A DNA stretch of 64,000 nucleotides, taken from positions 2,914,001 through 2,978,000 of the forward strand of contig JBANDB010000011.1 of assembly GCA_037576215.1 (NCBI GenBank). Reading direction: 5' to 3'. Position 1 is the first letter of the stretch. Each line of letters begins with the position of its first letter. The notes beneath the pieces are model-generated. The model was not told where the DNA came from, did not search any database, and saw only the letters and a list, made by a program, of their open reading frames with translations. Both the position numbers and the translations under genes were made by a program. This DNA comes from Armillaria gallica. Lineage: Eukaryota > Basidiomycota > Agaricomycetes > Agaricales > Physalacriaceae. This document shows positions 14,301 through 24,401 of the stretch, in pieces.

Positions 14301-15134
14301 ATTTGAGCATATCATCTGCCATTGGGGTAGCCTCCAAGAAATCGTAACGGATAATGGACCCGCCTTCCTAGCCTCTCTGGAAATACTGGCCGCTCAATAT
14401 GACATCCACCATATTACCATCTCCACCTGTAACTCACAAGCACAAGGGGTTATTGAGTGGAGACACCGTGGGTTTAGAGAATCTCTCTTCAAAGCTTGTG
14501 GAGGGGTAGAAAATAAGTGGAGTCAAGTGGTGCACACTGTTATCTGGGCAGAAAGGGTCACTCCGCTGCGAACAATCGGGAAAAGCCCTTATGAGGTTGC
14601 AACAGGTGTAGAACCAATCCTACCATTGGATATCGCAGAAGCGTCTTACCTGGTTGAACCACCAATGACAGCAATCTCCACATTGGATCTCATAGCCAGA
14701 TGAGCGGTTACATTGCAAAAGCGACCCCCGACCTGGAGTGGATCCACGCAAAAGTATACAACTCGAGAGTCAAGACCATTCAGCAATGGGAAAAGGAACA
14801 TGCAAACAGGATTATTGACTGGAATTTCCAGCCTGGCACATTAGTCCTCGTACAGAATACAAGGGTGGAATACAAGCTCAGCCGCAAATTCAAGCCAAGA
14901 TATCTAGGCCCGCTGGTGTACATCTCAAAGAACAGAGGTGGTGCCCTCATCCTATGCAATCTAGATAGAACGGTGCTGGCAGATCCAATAGCCACTTTCC
15001 GCTGCATTCCTTACTACCCTCAAGACTCGATTCCTATACTGGATTTAGCGGATTTCATAGACCAGCCGCTTGCGCAAGTCGAAGCCTTGGAGAAGACAAC
15101 TGACTCTTATGATGAAGGTGTAGAGGATGGCTAA
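11372..15134 (+). pseudogene. pol: Pol (RT-RNase H-integrase), element A
   Basis: The frame begins directly after the gag TAA. The ATG that starts pol in element B (TAATG) is missing here, replaced by TTAAGCGAG, so no start codon lies near the junction. Domains in order: reverse transcriptase with catalytic box FVND (Asp to Asn at 12676-12678); RNase H, with the conserved Glu of the KLELYGLYRAL motif changed to Lys at 13321-13323; integrase, with a zinc-binding Cys changed to Phe at 14086-14088, core motif YIDTFH, EIVTDNGPAF and GVIEW; and a C-terminal chromatin-proximal region with KFKPRYLGPLV. Breaks: TGA 13462-13464, TGA 14701-14703 and a one-base frameshift in the CCCCC run near 14726-14730. 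The product cannot be active. Confidence 0.85.
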
Positions 15135-15560
15135 GTACATTTCCTTGTTACTCAATGGACACTATTTTACCTACACTTCCAATTTTCTTTAATTTTTTAT
15201 CAGTTACTTTCAACACGCATTCATGATACCTATGCCTGAGAGCGGGCGGATGAAAATCCGCTTGCCAAACCGTTTTCTTTACTTTAATTTTATCTTTGAA
15301 CTCTCTACAAATCACGACATGTATTCAACACGTACCGCCTGTGATGACTTACTGAGGCAATATCATTTTTTCACTGTTCTATGTTTCTGCCGGGAGTCAG
15401 AAAATTTTGCTGGGGGATGTTTGCTCCACTAGCTCACGATTTTCTTATCCCGATCCTCTCTCTACTTCATCATCACTTCAATTCTAACCCCTCAGCTAAC
15501 TCTGTAGGTTTTACAAGGGCAACATCAAGTCAAAATATGCAACTCTTCAAATTCTGTATG
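15135..15560. other. 3' non-coding part of element A
   Basis: Non-coding. It holds a perfect short hairpin near 15246-15261 (GCGGAT, GAAA loop, ATCCGC) and the block GGGAGTCAGAAAATTTTGCTGGGGGATG (15393-15420, described rather than read as a unit), which resembles GGAGTCAGAAATTTT after pol of element B. This suggests it is the conserved 3' leader and polypurine tract of this group. Confidence 0.45.
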
Positions 15561-15569
15561 TACAAACAT

Positions 15570-16815
15570 TCAAGGCTCCTCTATTGTATGAAGGTACTGC
15601 CTGTCTATCAAAAAATTGACCTCCTCTTCCTTCAATGTTATGCCGTCGTCTGTGTCAAAAATTCTTAAAGTTCCAAGAGTGCTATGCTCACCAAGATCAT
15701 CTGCCCAGCTAGGATTTCTGCCACGCCACTGAAGGAGGATGGCCAGGAGTGCCCGCTGCGAATCTGACATGGCAGGGTTATCAATCCGCCTGCCCAAGAA
15801 ATCCAGTCACCCGAGGGGCACTCTCAGGCATCATCTTTTCCCTCTGCATCCCCTTCAAGCTGTTCTCTATCTGCTGGGAGCATGCTGTCGGGATAGTGAG
15901 TCTGGAGGAAATGCTCCACCTCCTCATCAGAGAAGGGACCAGATCTCCTTAGCTCGTACTCGAGCACCCGATGAGCCGCCACCAGCTGATGGGTGAGGGC
16001 AAGGATCCGATCCCAAGCTACCTCCCTCGGGTGGCTCAGACCACCAGAACAGCGCTCCTCCAAGTTGAAGGCAAAGTCAATAATGGGATCTAAAGGAGGT
16101 GATCAGCGAAGCACAGACTGGACAAAGGTGGACCTACCATGACCAAGGAGAGGCCTGTGTTGCATCGGATGCGAGCTGAACGTGTCATACTCACCAAGGA
16201 GATCCGTCGCTGAAGGAGCAGATGATGGACCCGCCTCAGGTTGGTCAGATGCACTGGCTGGTGCGGGATTGCCTCGACGCAAGCGGGGCACAAGCACGAA
16301 GGCTTGCGAGCACTTGGCAGGTGTCGGGTCCGCCCTTGCCTTGCCTTTTGTTGAGTGGGCTGGCTTCTTCCTTGCAGAAGTGGCATGAGCGACGCGGTTG
16401 GGGCACCCATGACTAGTGATGAGGCACTCGGCACAAGCGGGGTGGCCATTGTTGGATTCGACTGGTAGGAGACAACAGCGCCCGCCACAGCAGCGGTTGC
16501 ACTTCTCATCCACTGGTTGTTTCACAGAAGTTTTAGTTGCATAAACCTAAAGAAAAGGAAATGCGTACCTCGAGGAGCCCTTCCTCCTCCATCTCCACCA
16601 TGTGAGCATGCATGGCAGGCTGGGTTTTACCCTGCCTCAGCCACTGGTTGAGGTAGACTGGCCATCCAGTGCAGGTATAACCTACCCACAAAACCTGATC
16701 AGCAGTGAGCACATGGAGTAAAGAGAAAAACCTCACCTTTGGTTTTTGGGGTGGAATCTGACACTTCCCCACCATGGAGCTGATCTACCTGCTCCTGCTC
16801 CTGCTCCTGCTCCCT
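15570..16815 (-). CDS. Spliced Cys-rich, zinc-cluster-like hypothetical protein
   Basis: A reverse-strand gene reads through several exons. The first visible exon contains VGYTCTGWPVYLNQW and a Met/Glu-rich stretch. The second has a Cys cluster (CNRCCGGRCC ... CAEC ... CP), followed by a Lys/Arg and Ser/Pro-rich linker. An intron of 48 nt (16137-16090, GTAGGT...TTTAG) joins H-G to DPIIDFAFNLEER in frame, which supports real splicing. A third exon carries EVAWDRILALTHQLVAAHRVLEYEL-type helix and ends at 15824. A further frame at 15797-15570 (LLQWRGRNPSWADD...) may be a shifted continuation. Cys spacing resembles DNA-binding clusters common in agaricomycete transposon-linked genes; function unknown. 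A (CTGCTC)n run, 16789-16813, sits at its 5' side. Confidence 0.5.
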
Positions 16816-16847
16816 CTCATCGTCAGCCTTAGCAGTCAAAATTATAT

Positions 16848-17450
16848 ATGCCAGACAGTCAATTGACAGGCCAGCTGATAAATCCAGACAGTCAATTGAC
16901 TGGCCACCTCAATATAGTAGTTGGCTTTGTCACAGCTGCTGGGGAGCATTACAGCTCATCACAGCCCTCCCTCACACTTGTTGGGGTACAGCCACGCCTC
17001 CGCTACTTGTCATGGTGCACGCGCGCCCCTCCACTCAATATGGGCATGATTTTTCTGTTTTCAGAATCAGGTTCAAATGACCTCATTTTGATGGTGCATT
17101 TCTGTGACATCATTTCCAGGTCAGCGGGTAGGCTTCTTACTGTGCCTCATTTTGGCCCCCCCCCCATGCACTGGGCTTGGGAATTTGCAATTCCACTTCA
17201 AAAGTGAAAAATGCATTTTTTGCCTGGTTTTTTTGGTGGCTTCCGTTTTTGAAATCAGGTCTAAATGACCTCATTTTGATGTCATATTTCTGTGACATCA
17301 TTTTTGTGTCAGCGGGTAGGCCTCTTACCGTGCCTTATTTTGGCTGCCCTCCCGCACACTGGGCTCAGGAATTTGCAATTCTGCTTCGAAAGTGAAAAAT
17401 GTATTTTTTCGCTCGCTTTTTTCAGCAGCTCCCAGCCACCACATAGTCAC
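16848..17450. repeat. Dispersed repeat with CAGTCAATTGA boxes, copy 1
   Basis: Starts with two boxes CAGACAGTCAATTGA separated by GATAAATCC, then a segment with GGGGYACAGCCACSCCTCC. The same order of blocks occurs at 63600-64000. Inside this copy, a unit of about 180 bp is duplicated in tandem (17045-17220 and 17238-17410), both with CAAATGACCTCATTTTGAT, a TCAGCGGGTAGGC box and AAAGTGAAAAATG. No coding potential. Probably a non-autonomous mobile element or LTR remnant. Confidence 0.55.
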
Positions 17451-17817
17451 ATCGCACTAGATGATATTCTGAACAACGTTGGGATCATCTCAGTATGGTA
17501 TTCAGCTGCTAGCACAGCCAGGAATAACAATTGACTCATATTATCATTGCTAATGCCTCAAACACCAAAATACCATGAAATTAAAACGATAATAGAACAG
17601 ATTTTTTGCAGTACTGCTGATTGGTTGCGAGGCCAGGAATGGATGTGCAGCATGGAGTCAGGAGCCAGGATGACGTTTGGGTAAGAAAAAATCTTTCAAG
17701 TCCATTCAAAATGTCTTAGGTAAACACAACACAACACGAATCTCCCTATGATTTAATATGAGTTCATACATGATTCTATCCAACATCAAAAGTTGTAGAA
17801 TAAGGATTATATGCTCA

Positions 17818-20800
17818 TTACGGCGCCATGTCCTCATCCTCACTGTCGAATCCGTCGCTGCCCTCATCATCGCCCTCACTCGTGTCACTGTCCTCACTAC
17901 TAAGCGTCCCCATAGCTGCACTCCCCTTGCCGTCGTTGTCATCTCCTGGCACAGCATCACTACTGGCCGCCTGCTCTGAGAAGGAACTAGCCTCCTTATC
18001 CATGTCCTCCAACGGCTTCATCCAAATCTCCTGGAATGTCGTCCTTAGCACTAGTTGCAGACCCCATTGACGTCCAGCGTAAGCACGTAACCCCTCGCAC
18101 AACCCCTCATCATAGGCCACATCCTGTATTTCCTTCCTTTCTTCCCACCAGGCTGCCTTCCAATTCAGAAAGTGAAGTACACAACTCATCTCCTCTCGCA
18201 AGAGCAGCACCTCCTCCTCACTTCGCTTTGCATGTGCCTGGCTTCTGCACCACTCTGAGCAGAGGATCTCATCATTCTTGTCTGTCCCGTCGTACAGATT
18301 GATTGTGGACATCAACCAAATCCACGACAGTGTTCACCGAGTCTCGCCGGTGCCTCTGTGAGGGCCCCTCTCCTCAATCTCCATATCAATGCCCTCCTCT
18401 GCATGAGGGACGGCCTCCCTGGACAGCTCATCGGTATCCTCATTTGTTCCTCTGCAGCCAGGTCCTCGAATGCGCTCAGGATCTGTGTAAGCACAGATGT
18501 CTTTGTTTTCCAACACATGCAGGACCTCCTCCCATGGGCCCTCACCTACAAGCCGATGCTTCGCTTCATGGGTGAGCCTATACTTCATTGCAAAGGCCAG
18601 TGCATGCTGGTGTACGCCGTCAATAACACTCCTTGACCTCATCGTGGCGTGTTGACCTCGAGTGTTCTTGTTCTTGAACTGAATCATTTGAAGCTTCAGG
18701 CATAGGGCATGGTGGATCCCTTGTAGTGCATCGTTGCACTGCAATGTGTGTAGATGGTCCTCCATAGATGGCAAGCCTTCGATGCAAACGGCACGGCGGT
18801 GGTCGCTTGATACGCTTGAAGGCAACCACAGGTTGATGTCTTTGGGGTTACGGTCTGTGTCCTCCAGTGAACGCCCATTGGACTCCCCGATGTCTGCCAG
18901 ATACTGTAGGAGTCCCAGCATGTATATGGCACAGAGCGGTTCCCATGTTTCCAGCTTGGTTCGCAGGACGCTTCTTTGATCACTGAGAGCCATATCTTGT
19001 CGATCGGTAAGGGTTTTGTTGCAATGCTTTGCTGCCGTGATCCTGATCTTGCCTCTGTCCCACTTGCGTAAGTAATGAGTGAATATCCAAACATGACAGC
19101 ACTCACTGGGACTCCTCGAGCTGGAGACCGAGCATCAGGAACTTGTCGGCGCTCATTCCATGCCACACAATCCCCCCACTTCGCTGCCGCTCCTCCTCCT
19201 CTGCCTCTAGCTCCTTCTCCACCTCCTTCTCGCTCAGAACTATGCTATAATCAGTGCATAATTGAAAGTAGCAGTAGTAAACATGCTTACATTCTCCGTT
19301 GACATGAAATGGGTTCTTGACACTCTTTGGAAACCCTTCGTTTTCCCATTCCACACAAAGTGCTCCCCACTCCTCAACAAGTTTTGCAGGCAGGTTTGCG
19401 GAAAGGCCACAATGCCCCTCTACTTGTATATTCCTTTCCTTGATTGTGTCCCGATACTTCCGCACCAGCGTGTGACCTTGAACAAACATGTCAATCCTCA
19501 AAGAATCATTCCATGCCATGTGAAACTCACCCATTGAGGTGTATTTCAGCCAGTTCCAAAAAACAAAGTGGTCATCCAATACATCATGGTGGGATCCAGG
19601 ACCCATCATCTTCGTGGAATTCCCGAGGGCATTATGGGATCCCCAAATACACTCGGGACCTTCGCAGTCGCAGTTCCCAAGCCCCTTGACCAGGTTACAG
19701 GAAAATTCGTGGTGATTCTCTGCGTGATGGGCCAGCTCATGGAATTTCGGAATTACCGGGGTCAGTTTCAGGGGTCCATTCACTTTGAGATTTGAGGGCC
19801 ACCCCTCCATTCGTGTGTAAAGATTTTGGAACCATTGGCACACGATATCATAGCTGATGATCCCGAACATCAGAGCAACGAACTCGCGAAGTGCAGACCC
19901 AAATATGAAATCCATAGGTGCATATCTGAACTCCAATGTAAGCAGGGGGTTCCTTATGCTATTGCAAATGCATACCTTTCACCTTTGTGCAGATTCCCCA
20001 TGGTCATTATGAACTCGCTTCTCGTGCAAGATACAGCACCCACACCCATAAATCGTAGTCCCTTTGAGAACTTGGTATCCGCCTTAGCTAATGCAGCAAA
20101 CCCTACACATGTGCTTATCTAAGGTGAACAAGGCCGGTCAGTCAAGTTATCGCCAGGAAAACACTTCATACGTACGTCTTCATCGGACGTATGGCTCTGA
20201 ATATACTGGTCATACCCCTCTTTGGGCATGAAATACCCCCAACCAATACCCAGTCCCGGATCCCGTGAGAACGACGAGACTAGCTGGTTTTTTAATCTGA
20301 AATTGGCATCTATGCACAAAATTAGCACATAGAGAAACCTGGGAGATGTTCAGAGCCAGCTTGATCTGCATTAGAAACGACTCACTGGTATTCGGGCAGG
20401 GCTTGCTCCCAACCTTCCCACAAATTAATCCCTGGTCTTGGGCAGGAAGGACATAGCACGGCGAGCTCTGCCGGCTTCGTTGTCGCTACTCCGTCACCGA
20501 CATGGCCCCTTCCACCTCGCTTTAACATCTTCAAATGTGCCCATTGCAACTTCATCTGCATGAGCATCTTTATTCGCGATTTTGACACCCCTATTCCTGT
20601 GTTTGCTGACATCTTCTCCAAAGTTCGGTAGAAATCGTATACTGATACCTTGGAGCAAAGCGAAAGGAGATGTAGGAACTCCAGCAAGCGGAAGGTTGCG
20701 CAAGTTGTCCGTACCTTGTGAGATGCCAGGTACCACCCTCGGCCCAGGAGTTGGGTGTGGTATGGTAGCTGTCGCTCGCATCCGCAGTAGTCCACAGAAA

Positions 20801-21634
20801 CATCATGTATGCCCATTGTGTGCAGAACTTTGAATGCGACATGTCCAGGAACGGGTGCTCGACAGCACATACTGGTGTGATTGAGTTGAACGCGGAGCCC
20901 TATATCGTGCAGAGTAGTTAACTTGAAATGCTCCCTGTTCCATTTCTGTGTGGGCTTCAATTAGCATGACTCATGCAAGCTCATTAGTCGAAAGAAAGGC
21001 CCACCCTGATGCGATGTAGCGGCTCCAAGCAGTGTCGGCGTTGACAGCAGTCTATACATACCAGATCATCAACCAAACAATCGATACATCGGTACGCTGG
21101 CACACCGACTCCTTCCCTGTGGCGAGACAGGCAGTCTGGACACTGTGTTTGCCCCCTGTGGTCACCTCATCCTTTGTGTCGGCAAAGCTTGTCCAGGTAC
21201 TCTACTCGGTACCTCTCCTTCCAAATGACATGCGGGCACCTCTGTGTCCAATGTCAGCGACTATACCCCGGTTGAAACCAGGCACTCACTGAAACTTTAC
21301 TTTGCTTGCAAATCTTTTTCGGCGGTTGGGCACATTTGGACTGCTGGAAAATCCAGCTTTCGTATACCTCTCTGGCAAGTTCATCCTCGAACCAATCTCC
21401 TGTGGGATCGAGAGCTATTTCGTGATTTTCCACTGGGGTCCAACTATCACCCAAGACCCAGGTCGATGCATGGGAGGAGATTGGCTCTTCATAAACATGT
21501 CCTGCTGCGGAGACGGCTATCTCATGAGAGTAGATCACTTCATAGTCGTCCTCTAACGTGACATGGTCGTTATAATAGGTCTGTGCGTAACCGACTCTGC
21601 ATTGTCTACCGTTAACAATTTCAAAGGCAGGCAT
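17818..21634 (-). pseudogene. KDZ transposase (CxC2 type), two internal TGA codons
   Basis: Kyakuja-Dileera-Zisupton transposase, the enzyme expected to move this DNA transposon. Eight exons join in frame with GT-AG introns of 41-52 nt: 21634-21290, 21241-21005, 20954-20386, 20338-20176, 20118-19976, 19925-19291, 19239-19107 and 19054-17818, 1154 codons in total. The N-terminal CxC2 zinc region shows CPDC, YRCIDC, CIDCC and PLHRI, then YCGC and the SKVSVYDFYRTLEKMS motif, then CPSCPRPGIN. The RNase H-like core has CIDANFRLK, GVGAVSC, HKGERY, GIISYDIVCQW, PKFHELAHH, DCEGPE (family: DGE..ER) and MGPG....LDDH. The helical C-terminus has LWLPSS, RGQ, TLSWIWL and an acidic tail. TGA 21169-21167 and TGA 18336-18334 stand where the family has Arg. 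Everything else is open, so inactivation looks recent. Confidence 0.93.
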
Positions 21635-21956
21635 AGAGAGCAGAAAGGTCACGTGCTGTGAATTTTGACTTGTTGACAATGATGCCTGACTTCCACAAAC
21701 TCGTTCTCTCCTGCTACCATCAACGTCGCGCTATTTTCCTGAGCCACTCACCGTAATACAACGTTGCAGCTATGTTTCATCTCCCCGGTAAGTGCTTTCT
21801 ACCCACGGACGCGTCATGCCTCGTTCACGAAGGCCCCTTGGTATTGCGAATATTCGAGCCCGGAAATTCCAATTACCAGGGGGCTGCCGCATCATCCACA
21901 ATGCGTCTTTATTTCCAATGTGAACCCTTACTGATGCCAATTCATCAGACGTACTG
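21635..21956. promoter_or_regulatory. Divergent intergenic region, KDZ and TET-like genes
   Basis: About 320 bp separate the ATG of the KDZ transposase (leftward) and the first proposed ATG of the TET-like gene (rightward), so both promoters must lie here. I see no clear TATA box. An ATG at 21772 followed by a GTAAGT donor could be an alternative upstream exon for the TET-like gene. Confidence 0.45.
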
Positions 21957-23339
21957 ATGGAGTTCTTTGCTAAGGGTGTGGTAAGCTCACTGCCTTCCCC
22001 ATTCCTGAACGGCTCTGATTTTGCCGATAGACACGATCTGCACACGTTTTTTCACCTTGGGAGGCCACACCAGTGGTCGTGCCAGACCCTCAATTTGATT
22101 TCCCAGAGCTAGTTAGGCAGAGATTGCGGGAAGAAGAAGAACTTGCGACCCTCGATGCGTATGACCCCCTCGATAGCCACTCCCCACTCTCTACCCTGCC
22201 ATCCTCTCCCACACTTGATCCTTTGGACTGAGATCCCAGCCTGCTACCACCCCTCGTCTCTTCACTTGACCCATCCACCACCTTGACAAATGACCATCCA
22301 ATGCTACACGGGGTCCGCTCATGCTGCAAAGAGCAATCCAAGAGGAATCGCCAGCTAAAATGAAAGCGAGCCAGGGAGGACTCCTCCGCCACAGACTACA
22401 ACCCACAGCCACGGATACGATTGAAACACACCCGCGACCCTGAGCCCATAACGACCTCGTTCGATACCTACACCGCTCCAAGAGCCTCTACCTCCTATGT
22501 CGGTCTACAGGAGGAGTCATGGAAATGCATGCATACATTTGAAGAGCTAACTGGCCCCTGGTACAGATTCACACATTGCGCATGGTCTGCCGCGTACGTC
22601 CCTCTCCAACAAGCATGCTCAGACAAAGATGCTGATGTAATCCTAGCCAATCTGTCCCAGTGATAGACAGGGACGGATGCGTCATTGCCGTCATGGCGGG
22701 GCAGCTGGACGATCTGAACTGGGGCCAGGTTCAGGGGGAAGCTGCCGCTTGTCTCGAGGCTGCGAGATGGGAGTGCACTTTCTCTACAGATCAGCGTGTA
22801 CATCAACGCAGGAGGTTCGCTGCGCTCAGCTATGGAATATCCTATGGCAGTGGGCAAACAGCAAGCACCCTGAGCGCCTAGCTAAAGGCTCCCCCACCAC
22901 TGACCTCATCACCCAGCACCCTCAGAATTTGCATCACAACGCTAAAACCACCATGGTACTAGCCGGCCTGCTGAACTGCCTGGCTTTTACTCGACTAGCC
23001 TGCTTTGGAAGCTGTGAGGCGACCTTTTCATTGTGAAATCTCCACTAACCCTTTGCTCAGCCACATTCGCCACCTGGGCTCTGACTTTGTTCCAATACTA
23101 CGCTACTCACCTCCGCGACCTCCTCGTCCATGATGCGACGCTCATCATGAACTGGACCCATAGTATTTTCGCCGCCGCCACCTTCAATTTTAGACCTTGG
23201 ATGCTATGTTTCCACCACACGGATTTTGGGAATCTGCCTTTCGGTTGGTGTGCAATCACAGCGCTTGGACGCTTTGACCATCAACGAGGAGGCCACCTCA
23301 TTCTCTGGGACTTGAAATTGGTCACCGACTTCCCACCGG
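21957..23339 (+). pseudogene. TET/JBP-like dioxygenase, 5' part (split by element B)
   Basis: N-terminal part of a 2-oxoglutarate/Fe(II) dioxygenase of the fungal TET/JBP type, the family that oxidises methylated pyrimidines in DNA. Proposed exons are 21957-21980, 22031-23013 and 23061-23339 (introns of 50 and 47 nt). Visible: an acidic linker (RLREEEELATLDAY), VIDRDGCVIAVMAGQ, FATWALTLFQYY, the iron-binding HTD motif (His 23216-23218, Asp 23222-23224) in CFHHTDFGNLPFGWCAITALG, and GGHLILWDLKLV. Damage: TGA 22229-22231 and TGA 22361-22363 in frame, and frame changes near 22650 and 22860. The frame stops at 23339, where the LTR begins, and continues at 35082. It lies head-to-head with the KDZ transposase. 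The family name rests on motif order seen by eye. Confidence 0.8.
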
Positions 23340-24008
23340 TGTGCACATCCAGTGCAGGCTGTGCACCAATGTGAGCTCTATCTCACATTTTGCCATGCTC
23401 CAAGACAGCATACAGGAAGAAGAGAACATCCTCTCCAGATCCCTATCCAAGATCTCAGCATCAGATCACAATAGAAACCCAGATTCATGTAGCTAAATTG
23501 TCTTATCATGATCTTTTGATCATCAAATATTGATCATTGTCCCATTGATCATTGTTCTCTCCTATTGTTCTATTGTTCTATTGTTCTGTAATTCCATTGT
23601 TCTATTATCTGATCTCATTGTTCTGTACTCCCATTGTTCCTACCTATTGTTCCCCAAGTATGGAAACTCATTGTTCTCTAGTAGTATATAAGCAGCTGTA
23701 AATTAGACAGAGGGAGGACTACTTTTTCCCCCATCTTTAGCCAGGTCTACCAATACATTTGCATTTACCCTCCAAGCATAGCTGCTGCCTAGCACCATCG
23801 AGGGCTCTATCACCAGGAGAATTTATATACAATTCAGTATCTGGAAACCATTGCCTAACATCTTCCTAATCGTTAAATCTCAATAACTATTTTATTCATT
23901 TCAATTAATCCAGTACACATCTGTCAGAATCGTTGAAGCCCTCCTTGCATTCAAAAGAATTTGCCAGGAAACATATCTTTGGTTTACACCTAGTTTCCCA
24001 GCCTTACA
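23340..24008 (+). repeat. 5' LTR of element B
   Basis: 669 bp, TGTGCACATCC to AGCCTTACA, identical to 34409-35077. It contains a row of ATTGTT motifs, a TATA box and, after it, the probable transcription start and R-U5 region. Followed by spacer AC and the PBS. Confidence 0.95.
23551..23676 (+). promoter_or_regulatory. Cluster of nine ATTGTTC motifs upstream of TATA box
   Basis: Nine copies of ATTGTTC within 126 bp, unevenly spaced, ending nine bases before TATATAAG (23685-23692). ATTGTT is the core recognised by sequence-specific HMG-box (SOX/MAT-type) proteins, so this may be an upstream activating array. It is repeated identically in the 3' LTR (34620-34745, TATA 34754-34761). Binding is inference. 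Confidence 0.6.
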
Positions 24009-24010
24009 AC

Positions 24011-24028
24011 TGGAGCCCACTGCGAGGG
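24011..24028 (+). other. Primer-binding site, element B
   Basis: TGGAGCCCACTGCGAGGG two bases after the 5' LTR. Shared with element A except at two positions, so it is under constraint. The tRNA used is not identified. Confidence 0.7.
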
Positions 24029-24401
24029 GGGATATTTCACAATTTCTGACAGACACCTTCGTGCTACTGCAGAACGTATTAGATGTCAGAACGAACTACA
24101 AGCTCAATTGGACAATCTACAAAGAATTGTAGCAGCTGCTATCCAACATTGTCCATCTACTACTGACCAGGAAGCAGATCAATCATTATTTTCTATTGTC
24201 CCAGAGGAAGAGTCTCATCATGCTCACATTAACACATCTCTCTCTGATCCATTTGGAAACTCTCCTTTATCACCCCTTACTCCATCTGCATCTTCGCCTC
24301 CTATTGTCTCTTCTCCAAGAGATAATTTCTCTCAACCATCCAGTTCACAATTGCCTGTACAGCCACAGCATCTCTTTACATCAAATCAATCACATTCCAA
24401 T

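Larger units (their letters stand above)
8100..15420 (+). mobile_element. Ty3/gypsy LTR retrotransposon A, degenerate
   Basis: Order: LTR end, PBS, Gag-protease frame, then RT-RNase H-integrase frame, the Ty3/gypsy domain order. It is related to element B throughout, but is clearly a different, older family member. Four premature stops and one frameshift interrupt the two frames before the final TAA codons: TGA 9446, TAG 9839 and TGA 10610 in gag; TGA 13462 and TGA 14701 in pol, with the frameshift near 14730. A GGGGGATG stretch near 15412-15419 could be the polypurine tract, so the right end given is only an estimate. No 3' LTR is recognisable. Confidence 0.75.

Noticed and set aside
17220..17534. 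Forward frames of 70-80 codons in the repeat
   Set aside because: They fall in the tandemly duplicated non-coding unit and repeat the same translated text; not genes.
23551..23676. CRISPR-like or simple satellite array in the LTR
   Set aside because: The seven-base motif recurs at uneven spacing, with no constant repeat-spacer structure; a eukaryotic LTR promoter context fits.
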